A DNA stretch of 64,000 nt from Gammaproteobacteria bacterium (GCA_017853205.1 JAFMKB010000004.1:1-64000), one strand, 5' to 3'; positions 36,797 through 48,091 are shown, numbered from the stretch's first letter. Notes: generated by a model not told the origin, from the letters alone. Program-made: numbers and translations.

Positions 36797-37273
36797 CTAA
36801 CTCGGCACCGGAATCTTCAAGGTCTCTTTAACCTGCTCCATCACCACGTAGCTCGTCGACTCCTGCACGCCGGGTAGGGTGAGCAGGGTATCGCCAAGCA
36901 GCTCGCGATACGCACCCATATTTGCGACCCGAGCCTTGATTAGGTAGTCGAAATTGCCCGATACGAGATGGCATTCTTGAACCGACTCAAGCGCCAGCGC
37001 TGCCTCTGTAAACTCGGCGAAGATGTCTGGCGACTTGCGAGAGAGGCGAATCTGCACAAACACCACAAGGCCTGCTTCCAGCTCTGCCGGATTGAGGATC
37101 GCACAATAACCGCGGATCACTCCATCGCGCTCCATTCGCTTTACTCGCTCCATACACGGGGTAGTGGTAAGACCTACCCTGCGGGCAAGCTCGGCATAGC
37201 TTATGCGACCGTTAGCCTGCAGCTCTCTGAGGATTTTTCGATCGATTCTAGATAGAGACTTTGTCTGCTTCAT
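36797..37273 (-). CDS. Lrp/AsnC-family transcriptional regulator
   Basis: LSRIDRKILRELQANGRISYAELARRVGLTTTPCMERVKRMERDGVIRGY. Confidence 0.94.
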   Translation of the reverse strand: MKQTKSLSRIDRKILRELQANGRISYAELARRVGLTTTPCMERVKRMERDGVIRGYCAILNPAELEAGLVVFVQIRLSRKSPDIFAEFTEAALALESVQECHLVSGNFDYLIKARVANMGAYRELLGDTLLTLPGVQESTSYVVMEQVKETLKIPVPS

Positions 37274-37335
37274 AGAGATATGCCAGATTAATTCACTAAT
37301 TAATTATCTTAAAAGCAGACTTTATCTCATTTAAT

Positions 37336-37361
37336 GGTGCAAATGTAAGGATATTTGCCAA
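37336..37361. promoter_or_regulatory. Candidate Lrp/AldR-type operator, GCAAAT-N8-ATTTGC
   Basis: Perfect 6-bp inverted repeat at 37339-37344/37353-37358 in the divergent Lrp-ald region. Confidence 0.5.
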
Positions 37362-37454
37362 TTGTATTTTGGGCCCCTTGGCTATACTTCTCGTTGTACT
37401 GTCTGCGTGTATTTTGCGCGTGGACATCCAACATGACTCATGAGGAGAACGACA

Positions 37455-38594
37455 ATGCTGGTAGGTGTCCCCAAGGAAATAAAGAACCACGAATATCGCG
37501 TCGGTTTAACTCCGGCGGGCGTCCGCGAACTTGTTAGCGCGGGCCATCAAGCGCTTGTCGAGACGCAGGCGGGCATCGCTATCGGCTTCACCGATGACCA
37601 ATATGCCGACGCGGGCGCAGAACTTGTCGCTACTGCTGCCGAGATATTCGAGCGTGCCGAATTGATCGTGAAGGTAAAAGAGCCACAACCGAGTGAGTGT
37701 AAACAGCTTCGAGCAAATCAGACGCTGTTCACTTATCTGCACCTTGCGCCAGATCCCGAGCAGACCAAACTACTCCTCGCTTCGGGTGCAGTATGCATAG
37801 CGTATGAAACGGTAACCGGTCTAAATAATTCACTGCCGCTACTCGCGCCAATGAGCGAGGTAGCCGGCAGGATGTCTATTCAGGAAGCGGCCCTGTGCCT
37901 CGAAAAATCGAGAGGAGGTAGCGGCGTCCTCCTTGGAGGCGTTCCGGGTGTCGAGGCGGGTAAGGTTGTTGTACTCGGCGGTGGCGTGGTTGGTTTGAAT
38001 GCTGCCCGCATGGCGCTCGGCCTCGGCGCTGATGTCACGATACTCGATCGGTCGCTGCCGCGGCTGCGCCAGATAGATGAACTGTTCGACGGACGGATTA
38101 AAACGCTCTACTCGACTACTGAGGCGATCGAGAGCCAGCTTAGAACGGCCGATGCGGTCATTGGCGCGGTGCTAATCCCGGGTGCTTCTGCGCCTAAACT
38201 AGTGACACGCGATATGCTCGGGGTTATGAAGCCCGGCTCGGTGCTCGTGGATGTAGCAATCGATCAAGGCGGTTGTTTCGAAACGAGCCGCGCCACAACG
38301 CATCAGGACCCGATTTACGTGGTCGATGGCATCATTCATTATTGTGTGGCGAATATGCCGGGTGGCGTAGCGCGCACGTCGACGTTCGCGCTAACCAATG
38401 CCACGCTGCCCTTTGTGATGAGTCTTGCGAACAAAGGCGCAGAGGAGGCTCTGCGCAGTGACGCACATCTGCTCAATGGCCTCAACGTTTACCGCGGCGT
38501 GCTCACGGTGCAGGCCGTCGCCGAGGCGCAGGGACTCAGCTTCGTTGAGCCTGCCGAGGCGCTTCAGTACGGTGGATTGCAAGTTAGCGCGTAG
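37455..38594 (+). CDS. ald: Alanine dehydrogenase
   Basis: [72 protein letters not shown]. Confidence 0.96.
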   Translation: MLVGVPKEIKNHEYRVGLTPAGVRELVSAGHQALVETQAGIAIGFTDDQYADAGAELVATAAEIFERAELIVKVKEPQPSECKQLRANQTLFTYLHLAPDPEQTKLLLASGAVCIAYETVTGLNNSLPLLAPMSEVAGRMSIQEAALCLEKSRGGSGVLLGGVPGVEAGKVVVLGGGVVGLNAARMALGLGADVTILDRSLPRLRQIDELFDGRIKTLYSTTEAIESQLRTADAVIGAVLIPGASAPKLVTRDMLGVMKPGSVLVDVAIDQGGCFETSRATTHQDPIYVVDGIIHYCVANMPGGVARTSTFALTNATLPFVMSLANKGAEEALRSDAHLLNGLNVYRGVLTVQAVAEAQGLSFVEPAEALQYGGLQVSA

Positions 38595-40473
38595 CCTCGA
38601 TCCATGCATCGATTTTGGCTTCGAGCATGCCCATGGGTAGCTGGCCAGAACCTAAGATTTGATCGTGGAATTCGCGGATATCGAAGTTATCCCCCAGGGC
38701 CGCTTCGGCCTTGGAGCGGATAGCTTGTATGCGCAGCATGCCAATCTTATAGGCGGTAGCCTGCCCAGGATTATTAAAATAGCGGCGTATCTCTGACCGC
38801 ACCGAGGGCTCAGGTCGCGGCGAATTCGTGAGTGCGTACTGAACCGCCTCATCCTGAGTCCAGCGCTTCGCGTGTATCCCCGTGTCTACGACTAAACGCA
38901 CCGCGCGCCAAATCTCGCCTGACAGTCGGCCAAAATCTGCATAGGGGTCTTCATACCCCCCCATCTCTTTACCAAGTCCTTCGGCGTAAAGTCCCCAGCC
39001 CTCGCTAAACGAGGTATATCCTTTGTTGGCTCGGAAGGCGGGAAGCCCTTCGAGCTCCTGCTGGATCGAGATCTGCATGTGATGCCCTGGGACGCCTTCG
39101 TGATAGGCCAGATTTTCAAGGCGATGTTTAGACGCGGCGCGCATATCCGACAAATGGACATAAAACGTACCCGGGCGCGAGCCGTCCTTAGTTCCGCGGG
39201 CATAGTGTGCAGCGCCGCCATCCTGTTCGCGGAAGGGTTCAACGCGCCGAACCTGCAAGCCCGCCTTGGGTAGAATGCCGAAGAACTCGGGAAGCTTTTC
39301 GTAGGTGGCGGCGAGGATTGCGTCGGCGTCGGCGATGTAAGCGGCTCGGCCTTCGTCTGTATTAGGGTGATAGAAACGGTCGTCGTTACGGATGAAGGTA
39401 AAGAAGTCCTGTAGCGACCCTTCAAAACCAACGCGCGCTTTAATTGCTTCCATCTCTGATTGGATGCGAGCGACTTCGCTGATACCGGTGTCAAAAATTT
39501 CGTCCGCAGTAAGGGGCAGGGTTGTCATGCGCTCGAGGCGCTGCTGATAATACGCCTCGCCATCGGGCAATGACCAAGAACCTTGGGCAATGTCTGAAAC
39601 ATTGGCAAGGTCAGTGGTGAGCCATGCGCTAATCTCTGCATAAGCGGGCTGCATATTGTCCAAAATCGCGGTGCGTGCTCGTTCAAGGAGAGCGTCGGCG
39701 CGCGCTTGGTTGAGTGTGCCCGCAGCAACCAGCGCACTGAACTTATCGGTGATGTCGTCCCAGAGTGCCGAACTGCCGATGTCGTTAAAAGGCTCTCCGG
39801 TGGTTATCCGTTTGATCTCGCTCAACGCCTGCTGAAAATCGAAATACGGCGGGCGTATGCCATCCTCCGCGGCGAGCTGTGCGCGTGTGAGGTATTGCAG
39901 CAGGTAGCGCCCGCTCTGCTCTAGTCGGGAAATATAGTCGAGTGCATCCTGCTCCGTGTCTACAACGTGATAGTTGATCAGGCTGTTAGGCAGTGAGGCT
40001 TGGGGGCCATTGCGGCCAAAGATAAAGCCATGGCGCCGAAACGGAACTGACTGCTCGGCTTGAGTGAGCTGATACACCCAGAGATCAAAAGAGCGTTTCG
40101 CCTCGTCGCTGAGCTGGGCGTAGTCGAATTCGCGTCGAAGCCGCGCAACCGAATCTCTACGCCACGCAAGCTGCGCATCGCTCGCGGCTTCGGAGACATC
40201 GTCTAGCTCTCCGTGGGCACTCTTGTCGCCTAAGCGAGTCTTCGTTAGCGGCGAGAAATCAAGCTCTCGAGCGTATTCGGCATCAAGCCATGCGGTAAGC
40301 CGCTGTGATTCGCTTGTCGCTAGGGTCGTCGCAGGTAACGCTGACGCGACCGTTGCTGATGAGTCGTTGGGCCCGCAGGCCTCCAAGCCGAAGCAGCTAA
40401 CAAGTGTAAGTAACGCGAGGGAAAAACGACGAAGCGGAGATGTCTCGACGATTGATGTGTTATGAAAAGGCAT
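38584..40473 (-). CDS. DUF885-family lipoprotein (putative metallopeptidase-like)
   Basis: Lipobox-like LEACG; NLAYHEGVPGHHMQISIQQEL, TSFSEGWGLYAEGLGKEMG. Confidence 0.92.
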   Translation of the reverse strand: MPFHNTSIVETSPLRRFSLALLTLVSCFGLEACGPNDSSATVASALPATTLATSESQRLTAWLDAEYARELDFSPLTKTRLGDKSAHGELDDVSEAASDAQLAWRRDSVARLRREFDYAQLSDEAKRSFDLWVYQLTQAEQSVPFRRHGFIFGRNGPQASLPNSLINYHVVDTEQDALDYISRLEQSGRYLLQYLTRAQLAAEDGIRPPYFDFQQALSEIKRITTGEPFNDIGSSALWDDITDKFSALVAAGTLNQARADALLERARTAILDNMQPAYAEISAWLTTDLANVSDIAQGSWSLPDGEAYYQQRLERMTTLPLTADEIFDTGISEVARIQSEMEAIKARVGFEGSLQDFFTFIRNDDRFYHPNTDEGRAAYIADADAILAATYEKLPEFFGILPKAGLQVRRVEPFREQDGGAAHYARGTKDGSRPGTFYVHLSDMRAASKHRLENLAYHEGVPGHHMQISIQQELEGLPAFRANKGYTSFSEGWGLYAEGLGKEMGGYEDPYADFGRLSGEIWRAVRLVVDTGIHAKRWTQDEAVQYALTNSPRPEPSVRSEIRRYFNNPGQATAYKIGMLRIQAIRSKAEAALGDNFDIREFHDQILGSGQLPMGMLEAKIDAWIEATR

Positions 40474-40690
40474 TAATCTCAGTCCTAATTCGCTTATGGT
40501 GGCCCACGCTTTCTCGCTTACGCACTGAAGCGAGTCGAAGGTGTGAAATTGAAAGACAGCACCCGTGTTCGGTTTCAGGATAGAAGCAAACCAACAACGT
40601 GTCCATGAGCAAAGTTTGGGTGTTGCTTTGTGGATTAACCCCTCCGCCTATTGCATAATCTCGGCCCCGCCGATCAAATGGATTTCTCTT

Positions 40691-41611
40691 ATGTGGTTTA
40701 AGAATCTTCGCTTTTATACCTTTGCCAAACCTCTCGCTCAATCGTTCGAAGAAATCGAAACGGCGCTCGCCGACAAACTATTCGAGCCCTGCGGATCCAT
40801 GGAAAAGGCACGATTGGGCTGGGTAAGCCCGCTAGGGCGTGAAGGCGAAATGTTAAGCCACGTGCAAGGACCTTACCTGATGCTCTGCTCGCAAAAGCAA
40901 GAACGTTTGCTGCCTGCATCCGTTGTAAACGAAGCCACCGAGGAGAAGGTTGCCGAGCTCGAGGAGCGTCAAGGACGCAAGATCTACCGAAAGGAAAAGC
41001 GTCAGATTCGCGACGATGTCTTCGTGACTCTCTTGCCCCGCGCGTTCACTCGTAATCAGCAAACTTTTGCCTATTTGTCGCTCGCCGACAACATGCTGAT
41101 CGTGAACTCGAGCAGCGCGCCGAAAGCTGAAGAGCTCATTACCCTCCTGCGAGATACGCTTGGGTCGCTTCCGGTCGAGATACCTTCGACCAATCGCGCG
41201 CCAGCAGATGTGATGACTCGCTGGCTTCGCGAACAGCACGGCAGCAACAATTTTGTGATCGATGAAGAATGCGAGTTGTTCAATCCCATCGACGGCGGCA
41301 ACGTTGTACGCTGCAAGGGTCAGGATTTATTCAGTGAAGAGATACAGGCACATCTAAGCGCGGGCAAGCAGGTTAAAAGTCTCGGTGTGACATGGAATAG
41401 CGTGGTTAGCTGCGTCTTGTCCGAAGACCTTTCGATAAAGCGCGTAAAGTTCGTCGGCATGAACGAGGAGCGTGATCAGGGTGACGCCGAAACGGCTGCC
41501 GAAAAATTCGATCAGGAATTTGCGGTGATGACGCTCCAGCTCACAGACTTCTTCAAAGACTATTTCGCTGCCTTTGGTGGACTAGAACAAAGCAACGGCG
41601 CAAGCAATTAG
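40691..41611 (+). CDS. rdgC: Recombination-associated protein RdgC
   Basis: MWFKNLRFYTFAKPLAQSFEEIETALADKLFEPCGSMEKARLGWVSPLG; track start 40565 is too early. Confidence 0.95.
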   Translation: MWFKNLRFYTFAKPLAQSFEEIETALADKLFEPCGSMEKARLGWVSPLGREGEMLSHVQGPYLMLCSQKQERLLPASVVNEATEEKVAELEERQGRKIYRKEKRQIRDDVFVTLLPRAFTRNQQTFAYLSLADNMLIVNSSSAPKAEELITLLRDTLGSLPVEIPSTNRAPADVMTRWLREQHGSNNFVIDEECELFNPIDGGNVVRCKGQDLFSEEIQAHLSAGKQVKSLGVTWNSVVSCVLSEDLSIKRVKFVGMNEERDQGDAETAAEKFDQEFAVMTLQLTDFFKDYFAAFGGLEQSNGASN

Positions 41612-41658
41612 TCGGCGTGAGCAATTAAACAGCGTAAGCAGTAGGAATCCCCGCTTCA

Positions 41659-43992
41659 ATGGATATCAATAATAAAATTGCCGAGGAACTCGGCGTGATG
41701 GTGCAGCAGGTTGCTGCAACGATAGCTCTCCTCGATGAGGGGTCGACGGTCCCCTTTATCTCGCGCTATCGCAAAGAAGCAACGGGTGGTCTCGATGACC
41801 TGCAGTTGCGAGATCTCGAAGTACGCCTACGGTATTTACGCGAACTTCAAGAGCGTAAGCAGGCGATCGTTGCGAGTATTATCGAGCAGGGCAAACTCAC
41901 GCCTGAGCTCGAGCAGAAAATCACTGCCGCTGAAACAAAATCGATTCTCGAAGATCTCTATCTTCCTTACAAAAAGAAGCGCCGCACTAAGGCAATGATT
42001 GCTATCGAGGCGGGCATCGAACCTCTCGCGGATAAACTCTTAGAGGATCCGACACTTGATCCCGAACAAGAAGCGGCGGCGTTTGTCGATGCCGAAGCAG
42101 GATTTGCAACCCCAAAAGAAGTGCTGGACGGCGCGAAGCAAATCCTGATGGAACGTTTCGCCGAGCACCCGGAGCTTAGCGGAAGTCTCCGCAACTATCT
42201 CTGGGAGGAGGGCGTGTTGCAGTCGCGTGTGGTCGAAGGTAAAGAAAGCGATGCGGCGAAATTCCGCGATTATTTCGACTACGATGAGCCGCTAAAACGC
42301 GTGCCCTCGCATCGCGCACTCGCCATCTTCCGCGGCCGCAAGGAAACCTATCTGCAGGTGGTTATCGCTACCCCCGCGGCAGTAGCTAATGCCGACAAGA
42401 CGCGTCCTGATATTGTACCCGAACGTGCAGAGCTCATGATTGCTAACACGTTCGGTATTGCCGACAAGGGCAGGGCGGCGGATCGCTGGCTTGCAGAAGT
42501 GGTCAAATGGACATGGAAAATAAAACTTCTCACGCGCTTAGAGTTAGACCTATTGGGTCAGCTCCGCGACAGCGCTGAGGAAGAAGCCATTCGAGTATTT
42601 GCCGAGAACATGAAAGCCATTCTGCTCGCCTCACCTGCAGGCAGCAAAGTGACTATGGGACTCGATCCCGGCCTGCGTACCGGCGTTAAAGTGTCGCTCG
42701 TCGATGCGACAGGTAAGTATCTAGAGGACACGGCGATATACCCGCACGCGCCAAAGAACCAATGGGATCAATCGATCGCAACACTCGCTGCGTTATGTGA
42801 GAAGCATAACGTAGAGTTGATCGCGATAGGTAACGGAACCGCGTCGCGTGAAACAGACAAGCTCGCGAGTGAACTTCTCAAGAGGCATCCGGAGCTGCGC
42901 GCGCAGAAAGCAATGGTAAGCGAGGCCGGTGCATCGGTGTATTCTGCAAGCGATATAGCCCGCGAAGAATTTCCAGACTTAGATGTCACCGTTCGCGGGG
43001 CAATTTCGATTGCTCGACGCCTGCAAGATCCGCTTGCAGAATTAGTAAAAATTGAGCCCAAGTCGATTGGCGTGGGTCAATATCAGCATGACGTCAGTCA
43101 AATAAAGCTGGGACATTCATTAGACGCCGTCGTCGAAGATTGTGTGAACGCTGTGGGGGTGGATGTGAATATGGCCTCTGCACCACTGCTACGGCGTGTA
43201 TCGGGGCTCAGCGCCTCTATCGCAACTAACATTGTCGCGTACAGAAATAGCAACGGCGCGTTTAAAACGCGCGCCGATCTTAAGGCAGTACCAAGGTTCG
43301 GTGAGAAAAGCTTCGAGCAGGCGGCAGGATTCCTGCGAATTGTCGATGGTGAGAACCCACTGGACGCGTCGGCTGTGCATCCTGAATCATATTCGGTTGT
43401 CGAAAAAATAGGCGCGGCAGGGCAAAAATCGGTTAATGATTTGATCGGTAACGTGAGCTATTTGAAGTCGCTGGATCCGAAAGTGTTTGTCGATGAGCGT
43501 TTCGGATTGCCGACAGTAACCGACATTCTTGCCGAGCTTGAAAAGCCCGGTCGAGACCCGCGACCAGAATTTAAAACCGCAGACTTCAAAGACGGCGTCG
43601 AAAAAGTGTCTGATCTCGAAGTGGGTATGGCACTTGAAGGTGTCGTCACCAATGTGACTAATTTTGGCGCTTTTATTGATATCGGTGTTCACCAAGATGG
43701 ACTCGTGCATATCTCAGCGCTGTCCCATAGCTTTGTCAAAGATCCTCATACGGTTGTTAAGACCGGCGACGTAGTAAAGGTCAAAGTGATGGAGGTTGAT
43801 ATAAATCGGCAAAGGATTGGTTTGTCGATGCGCCTGGATGACGATCCAGCGACACGCCAGGCCGAGTCCGCAAACCGAGGGCGTAGCGATGGCGCTCGTA
43901 CTAGCAATCGACAGCAGTCACAGCAGCGTTCGAGTGCGCCAGTGAAGACCGGCACTCTAGGCGATTTGTTGAAAGGTGCGATGAAAAAGTAA
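41659..43992 (+). CDS. tex: Tex family S1 RNA-binding transcription accessory protein
   Basis: [53 protein letters not shown], HhH region, C-terminal S1 [31 protein letters not shown]. Confidence 0.97.
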   Translation: MDINNKIAEELGVMVQQVAATIALLDEGSTVPFISRYRKEATGGLDDLQLRDLEVRLRYLRELQERKQAIVASIIEQGKLTPELEQKITAAETKSILEDLYLPYKKKRRTKAMIAIEAGIEPLADKLLEDPTLDPEQEAAAFVDAEAGFATPKEVLDGAKQILMERFAEHPELSGSLRNYLWEEGVLQSRVVEGKESDAAKFRDYFDYDEPLKRVPSHRALAIFRGRKETYLQVVIATPAAVANADKTRPDIVPERAELMIANTFGIADKGRAADRWLAEVVKWTWKIKLLTRLELDLLGQLRDSAEEEAIRVFAENMKAILLASPAGSKVTMGLDPGLRTGVKVSLVDATGKYLEDTAIYPHAPKNQWDQSIATLAALCEKHNVELIAIGNGTASRETDKLASELLKRHPELRAQKAMVSEAGASVYSASDIAREEFPDLDVTVRGAISIARRLQDPLAELVKIEPKSIGVGQYQHDVSQIKLGHSLDAVVEDCVNAVGVDVNMASAPLLRRVSGLSASIATNIVAYRNSNGAFKTRADLKAVPRFGEKSFEQAAGFLRIVDGENPLDASAVHPESYSVVEKIGAAGQKSVNDLIGNVSYLKSLDPKVFVDERFGLPTVTDILAELEKPGRDPRPEFKTADFKDGVEKVSDLEVGMALEGVVTNVTNFGAFIDIGVHQDGLVHISALSHSFVKDPHTVVKTGDVVKVKVMEVDINRQRIGLSMRLDDDPATRQAESANRGRSDGARTSNRQQSQQRSSAPVKTGTLGDLLKGAMKK

Positions 43993-43997
43993 CATTT

Positions 43998-44549
43998 ATG
44001 GCACTTAAACCAACGATCTATAAAATGAAGCTCGCGCTAACGGATCTTGATCGAGAGGTCTACGAGAACCTTAGCCTCACGGTGGCGTGTCATCCATCGG
44101 AGACGCTCGAGCGCATGATGGTGCGCGTGCTTGCTTACTGCCTCAACGCCTGTGAAGGACTCGAGCTGTGTAAAGGGCTGAGTGATACTGAGGAGGCCGA
44201 TCTCTGGGCGCACTCACTCGACGGTTCTCTTGCCCTTTGGATCGACGTAGGAGAACCAACGATAGAGCGTATAAAAAAGGTGTCTCGTCTTGCGCCAGAT
44301 GTTCGCCTTTATAGTTTTAATTCCAAGTCCCCGACCTGGTGGGAACTATCGTCTCCCGAAATTGCTAAGTTACCCATCAGCGTTTTTCGCTTCGATTGGG
44401 TAGGTGTGCAAGCTCTCGCAAAGACGGTTGAACGGACGATGGAGTTCTCGATAACCGTCAGCGAAAGCAGTTTGTTCGTCTCGACGCCAGCCGGCGACTG
44501 TGAGCTTCATTTAGAGCAGCTGCAAGATGGCTCAGCCTTAAGACGATAG
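43998..44549 (+). CDS. yaeQ: YaeQ family protein
   Basis: MALKPTIYKMKLALTDLDREVYENLSLTVACHPSETLERMMVRVLAYCLNA...WIDVGEPTIERIKKVSR. Confidence 0.95.
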   Translation: MALKPTIYKMKLALTDLDREVYENLSLTVACHPSETLERMMVRVLAYCLNACEGLELCKGLSDTEEADLWAHSLDGSLALWIDVGEPTIERIKKVSRLAPDVRLYSFNSKSPTWWELSSPEIAKLPISVFRFDWVGVQALAKTVERTMEFSITVSESSLFVSTPAGDCELHLEQLQDGSALRR

Positions 44550-44756
44550 GTCTGGCCGTTAGTTATTCGAACTCGAATTACTTCTTTAACCCTGTCGCAC
44601 CCCTAGCCAACAAGTTAGAACGTTGGCCGTCCTGTAGGACTCTTAGACCACAAACCTTCCTGATTTTTGTCCTCAAAAATACTTTCTGAATCAACTAAAA
44701 AATTCTTGTAGAAGATGCCACATAGGCAGTATAAAGCGCGCGTTGAAACACGTGGT

Positions 44757-44768
44757 CGTGCTAGCACG
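44757..44768. repeat. Perfect palindrome CGTGCTAGCACG upstream of the SET-domain gene
   Basis: 12-bp perfect dyad in intergenic DNA, downstream of a possible TATAAA -10. Confidence 0.5.
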
Positions 44769-44934
44769 CACCGAACTCAGCGCGCTGTTCTTGGGATAAG
44801 TGTCTATGCAGTATCAGGCACTTGTTTTGGCAATGTGGAATAACCACATGATTTGGGTTCTCGGCAGTAGTCGCCTTATTAGAGAAACAGGCTTCGATTG
44901 TCCGCGACCGGTCGTTATTTGGAGAAAATTAACG

Positions 44935-45405
44935 ATGCTCTATCCTGCTAGCTTTGGGGACAACCCCCTTTACCCAAAAGATACAGACTTCCGTGTGATC
45001 CGAAAGGACGACACAAATGGTTTCGGCGTAATCTCCCTAAGGTCGTTTAAGTGCGGAGAAATTGTTGCCGCTATGGCGGGTGAGAGAGTCTCTGATATTC
45101 GTCAACACACCCTGCAGATCGATGACAATACGCATCTGCACGATACCTATTTTTCGGGCTATTTCTTACATTCTTGTTCGCCAAATATTTCGTTAGATAT
45201 GCGTAATATGCTGATCACAGCGGTGAAAGATATTGCTGCCAACAGCTATTTAACGATGGACTATGCGGAAACCGAGCAAGTTTTGTTTAGGCAGTTTGCC
45301 TGCGCCTGCGGAAGTGAAAACTGCCGCGGTTGGATAACCGGCAACCAAGAAATTCACCCTGGTTTCATCCAGGAAGCTATTGCGTGCGGACCCGACGCTG
45401 CTTAG
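44935..45405 (+). CDS. SET-domain protein with post-SET Cys motif
   Basis: NGFGVISLRSFKCGEIVAAMAGER, YFLHSCSPNISLDMRN, LTMDYAETEQVLFRQFACACGSENCRGWI. ATG 44935 with GGAGA upstream. Confidence 0.85.
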   Translation: MLYPASFGDNPLYPKDTDFRVIRKDDTNGFGVISLRSFKCGEIVAAMAGERVSDIRQHTLQIDDNTHLHDTYFSGYFLHSCSPNISLDMRNMLITAVKDIAANSYLTMDYAETEQVLFRQFACACGSENCRGWITGNQEIHPGFIQEAIACGPDAA

Positions 45406-45442
45406 CGCAAAAAAAACGAAACAGCAAAAAGTTCAGACACTG

Positions 45443-45474
45443 CAGCGCCGAGTCAGTCTCGAGCGCTGTTTTTT
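45443..45474 (+). terminator. Rho-independent terminator after the SET-domain gene
   Basis: CAGCGCCGAG-TCAGT-CTCGAGCGCTGTTTTTT. Confidence 0.85.
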
Positions 45475-45518
45475 GCGTCTGTAGAAATTTTCAATACTCT
45501 CCGAAAGGAATAACGAAG

Positions 45519-46763
45519 ATGATGAATGCCGAAGAATCACAGCGCTGGTGGCAACGAGAAGACCTTGCCTATCGCGGTGAAGAGCTATTTTTTGCTGGCT
45601 TAGCAGTGTCAACGCTCGCGAAACGTTTCGGTTCTCCTGCCTTTGTCTATTCTTTCGCGCGCGTCCATGAAAATCTCGAGCGCGTTCACGCCGCACTTCG
45701 CGATGCGAAGCTACCTGCTGGCTACACGCTGCTCTATGCGATGAAGGCGAATCGATTTGCGCCATTGCTCACGAGTCTTCAGCATACGGGTCTCTGTGGG
45801 ATCGACGCGTGTTCTCCGCGCGAGGTCGAGCACGCCGTCAGCTGCGGTTTCAGACCAGATCAGATTTCGTTTACCGCAGGCAGTCTTTCGCGACGAGACG
45901 TCGATGCGCTTGCGTGTTTCGATGGACTTTTTGTCGACTGTGATTCGCTACATGCGATTAAAACTTGGGGTGAAATTAAACCGGGCTCGTCGATCGGCAT
46001 CCGCGTTAATCCGGGTATGGGCGTTAGCCGCGCCGACAACGACAAACTTCAGTATGCCGGTGTCGCAGCCACGAAATTTGGAATCTACGAAGAGCAATTG
46101 CAGGAGGCCCTGAGCCTAGCGGCCCATTACAGCCTCAAGATTACGAAAATTCACTTCCACACTGGCTGCGGCTATCTGACTGCCGAATTGCCACAGTGGG
46201 ATCGCGTGTTGGGCGCGTGCTTGGAAAAATTCGTTGAGCGGTGCCCGGACGTCACCACGGTCAACGTTGGTGGAGGCTTAGGCGTGCCTCACGTTGCGAG
46301 TGACGGTGTTCTCGATCTCGCTGAATGGAGCCGTGTGCTGAACAAGCACTTTGGACATCGCCAATACAAAGTGGAACTCGAGCCTGGTGAATACTTGCTT
46401 AAAGATGCCGGTATTTTGATCCTAGGAAAAACATTTGAAGAGACTAAACAGACGTCACGGTTTGTTGGTGTTGACGCGGGATTCAACATTGCGCCGGAGC
46501 CTGCTTACTACAATCTTCCTTTTCAGCCACTAGCGCCGATTTGTAGGGGCGAGCTTAGGCAGGTGACAGTGGTGGGTAATATCAACGAAGCGCTAGATGT
46601 GTGGTATCGCGATGCCTGGTTGCCTGAACTGAGCGAGCAAGATTATTTGGTGCTGATAAATGCCGGGGCCTATTCGGCATCTATGGCGTCTAATCACTGT
46701 ATGCGTGGAGACGGCAATACCATGGTTCGTGAATTCCTGTTGCCGGATACAAAGGAGCAGTAG
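45519..46763 (+). CDS. Type III PLP-dependent decarboxylase (Orn/DAP decarboxylase family)
   Basis: YAMKANRFAPLL, GIRVNPGMGVSRADND, KIHFHTGCG, NVGGGLGVPH, VELEPGEYLLKDAG, LINAGAYSASMASNHCMR. Confidence 0.92.
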   Translation: MMNAEESQRWWQREDLAYRGEELFFAGLAVSTLAKRFGSPAFVYSFARVHENLERVHAALRDAKLPAGYTLLYAMKANRFAPLLTSLQHTGLCGIDACSPREVEHAVSCGFRPDQISFTAGSLSRRDVDALACFDGLFVDCDSLHAIKTWGEIKPGSSIGIRVNPGMGVSRADNDKLQYAGVAATKFGIYEEQLQEALSLAAHYSLKITKIHFHTGCGYLTAELPQWDRVLGACLEKFVERCPDVTTVNVGGGLGVPHVASDGVLDLAEWSRVLNKHFGHRQYKVELEPGEYLLKDAGILILGKTFEETKQTSRFVGVDAGFNIAPEPAYYNLPFQPLAPICRGELRQVTVVGNINEALDVWYRDAWLPELSEQDYLVLINAGAYSASMASNHCMRGDGNTMVREFLLPDTKEQ

Positions 46764-46841
46764 ATCTGAGTTATTACTCGATTGGCGAGACTCGCTTTAA
46801 TCAGAATCTGTTATCCTCTAAACGACACGTCGGAGGAAAAA

Positions 46842-47306
46842 ATGGACAACGAACTGTTTATAAAGCGCATCACGCTCAAGGCGAATCTCGAGAAGCTTGC
46901 AGGCAAGATAAATGCTGCGCAATGGGACGAAGGCAATGCGCTGCTCGGCGGCGGGTATACCGCTGATTCTCTTGAGTGGTATTTGCGCGGTGAGGGAAAT
47001 TTCTTCTTCGTCTGTTTTATAGGATCAGACCTCGCGGGTATGGCCTCGGCACAGCTTCTGCCTCGCGCCTACGGAAAACACAGCACGTTCTATGTTGATG
47101 AGCTCGATACGGCGGTTAACTTTCGCAGGCGAGGGGTGGCAACGGCATTGATGAACGAAATTAAACTACTCGCCGACGAAACCGACAGCTATGAACTGTG
47201 GCTTGGGACCGAAAAAACCAACACCGGCGCACAGAGGCTCTACGAAAAATTAGCGCCAGACAGCGTTGAGGAGTTCGTCGGCTATACGTGGAATCTAGAG
47301 GATTAA
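46842..47306 (+). CDS. GNAT-family N-acetyltransferase
   Basis: FYVDELDTAVNFRRRGVATALMNEIKLLADETDSYELWLGTEKTNTGAQRLYEKL. Confidence 0.88.
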   Translation: MDNELFIKRITLKANLEKLAGKINAAQWDEGNALLGGGYTADSLEWYLRGEGNFFFVCFIGSDLAGMASAQLLPRAYGKHSTFYVDELDTAVNFRRRGVATALMNEIKLLADETDSYELWLGTEKTNTGAQRLYEKLAPDSVEEFVGYTWNLED

Positions 47307-47326
47307 TCAGCAGTCCAAAGCGTTTC

Positions 47327-48091
47327 TTAGTCAGTAGATCGCTCAAATAGGGTTCGGTATTTTCGCGTCTGATACCCTATCGCGATACCGCCGATAACGC
47401 CTGGCGCTACCCAGAGTACGATGCTATAGCCCCTAACTGTATCGCCGAACACCTCGCTTAGAAAGTTCAGGCCGCCGAAGACAAAGAACGCGGTATAGGC
47501 AGCAATGCCTGAGGCGATTAAGCCATTAAGATGTTCCGTCCACCATTCCTTCGTACGTGTTACAGGCTTCAAGGCGAAATACAGGCAGCTTGCCGAAGTA
47601 TAGATTTCGAACACACCAAAAAGAATGAATAATATCGAGCCTGTTGCGAGTCCGTTTACAGAGAGTCCGAGTCCCGCAACGATAAGTGCAGCGCAGAGGC
47701 CGAGTTGGATCGGTTCGCGCAGCGCGCTTCGGTCCTCTTTGCCCTGCACTGTGAGCCAGCCATGACGTGTTGATAGTAAGACAAGCAGGGATATTGAAAA
47801 TAGAAATAGGGCGAAATCTCGAACCTCACGACTGACAGCGACGGCGCGGGCAGGCTCTAAAGCTATGCCTGGAGCATGCATCGCAAGTGGGAAAAGCAAA
47901 TCTAATGTAGTGACAGTGATACCAGAAAAACCAACTGCATACATTACAACCGCGAAATAGCGGCCAAATTTTTTGTGATTAAGATTTCCTTTACGTGTTA
48001 CCACGGGAATCCAGAAGAGTAGCAGGCCGCAGCTGCCGAAAGCCACGTGAAGACGTATCACATTCTCATGCACCCAATGCAGTATTTCCAT
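47327..48091 (-). CDS. Multi-pass membrane protein of unknown function
   Basis: Six to seven hydrophobic segments; RLHVAFGSCGLLLFWIPVVTRKGNLNHKKFGRYFAVVMYAVGFSG. Confidence 0.75.
   Translation of the reverse strand: MEILHWVHENVIRLHVAFGSCGLLLFWIPVVTRKGNLNHKKFGRYFAVVMYAVGFSGITVTTLDLLFPLAMHAPGIALEPARAVAVSREVRDFALFLFSISLLVLLSTRHGWLTVQGKEDRSALREPIQLGLCAALIVAGLGLSVNGLATGSILFILFGVFEIYTSASCLYFALKPVTRTKEWWTEHLNGLIASGIAAYTAFFVFGGLNFLSEVFGDTVRGYSIVLWVAPGVIGGIAIGYQTRKYRTLFERSTD

Noticed and set aside
44663-44680. ATTTTTG-TCCT-CAAAAAT hairpin as terminator of the yaeQ gene
   Set aside because: AT-only 7-bp stem with no T tract after it; too weak to call.
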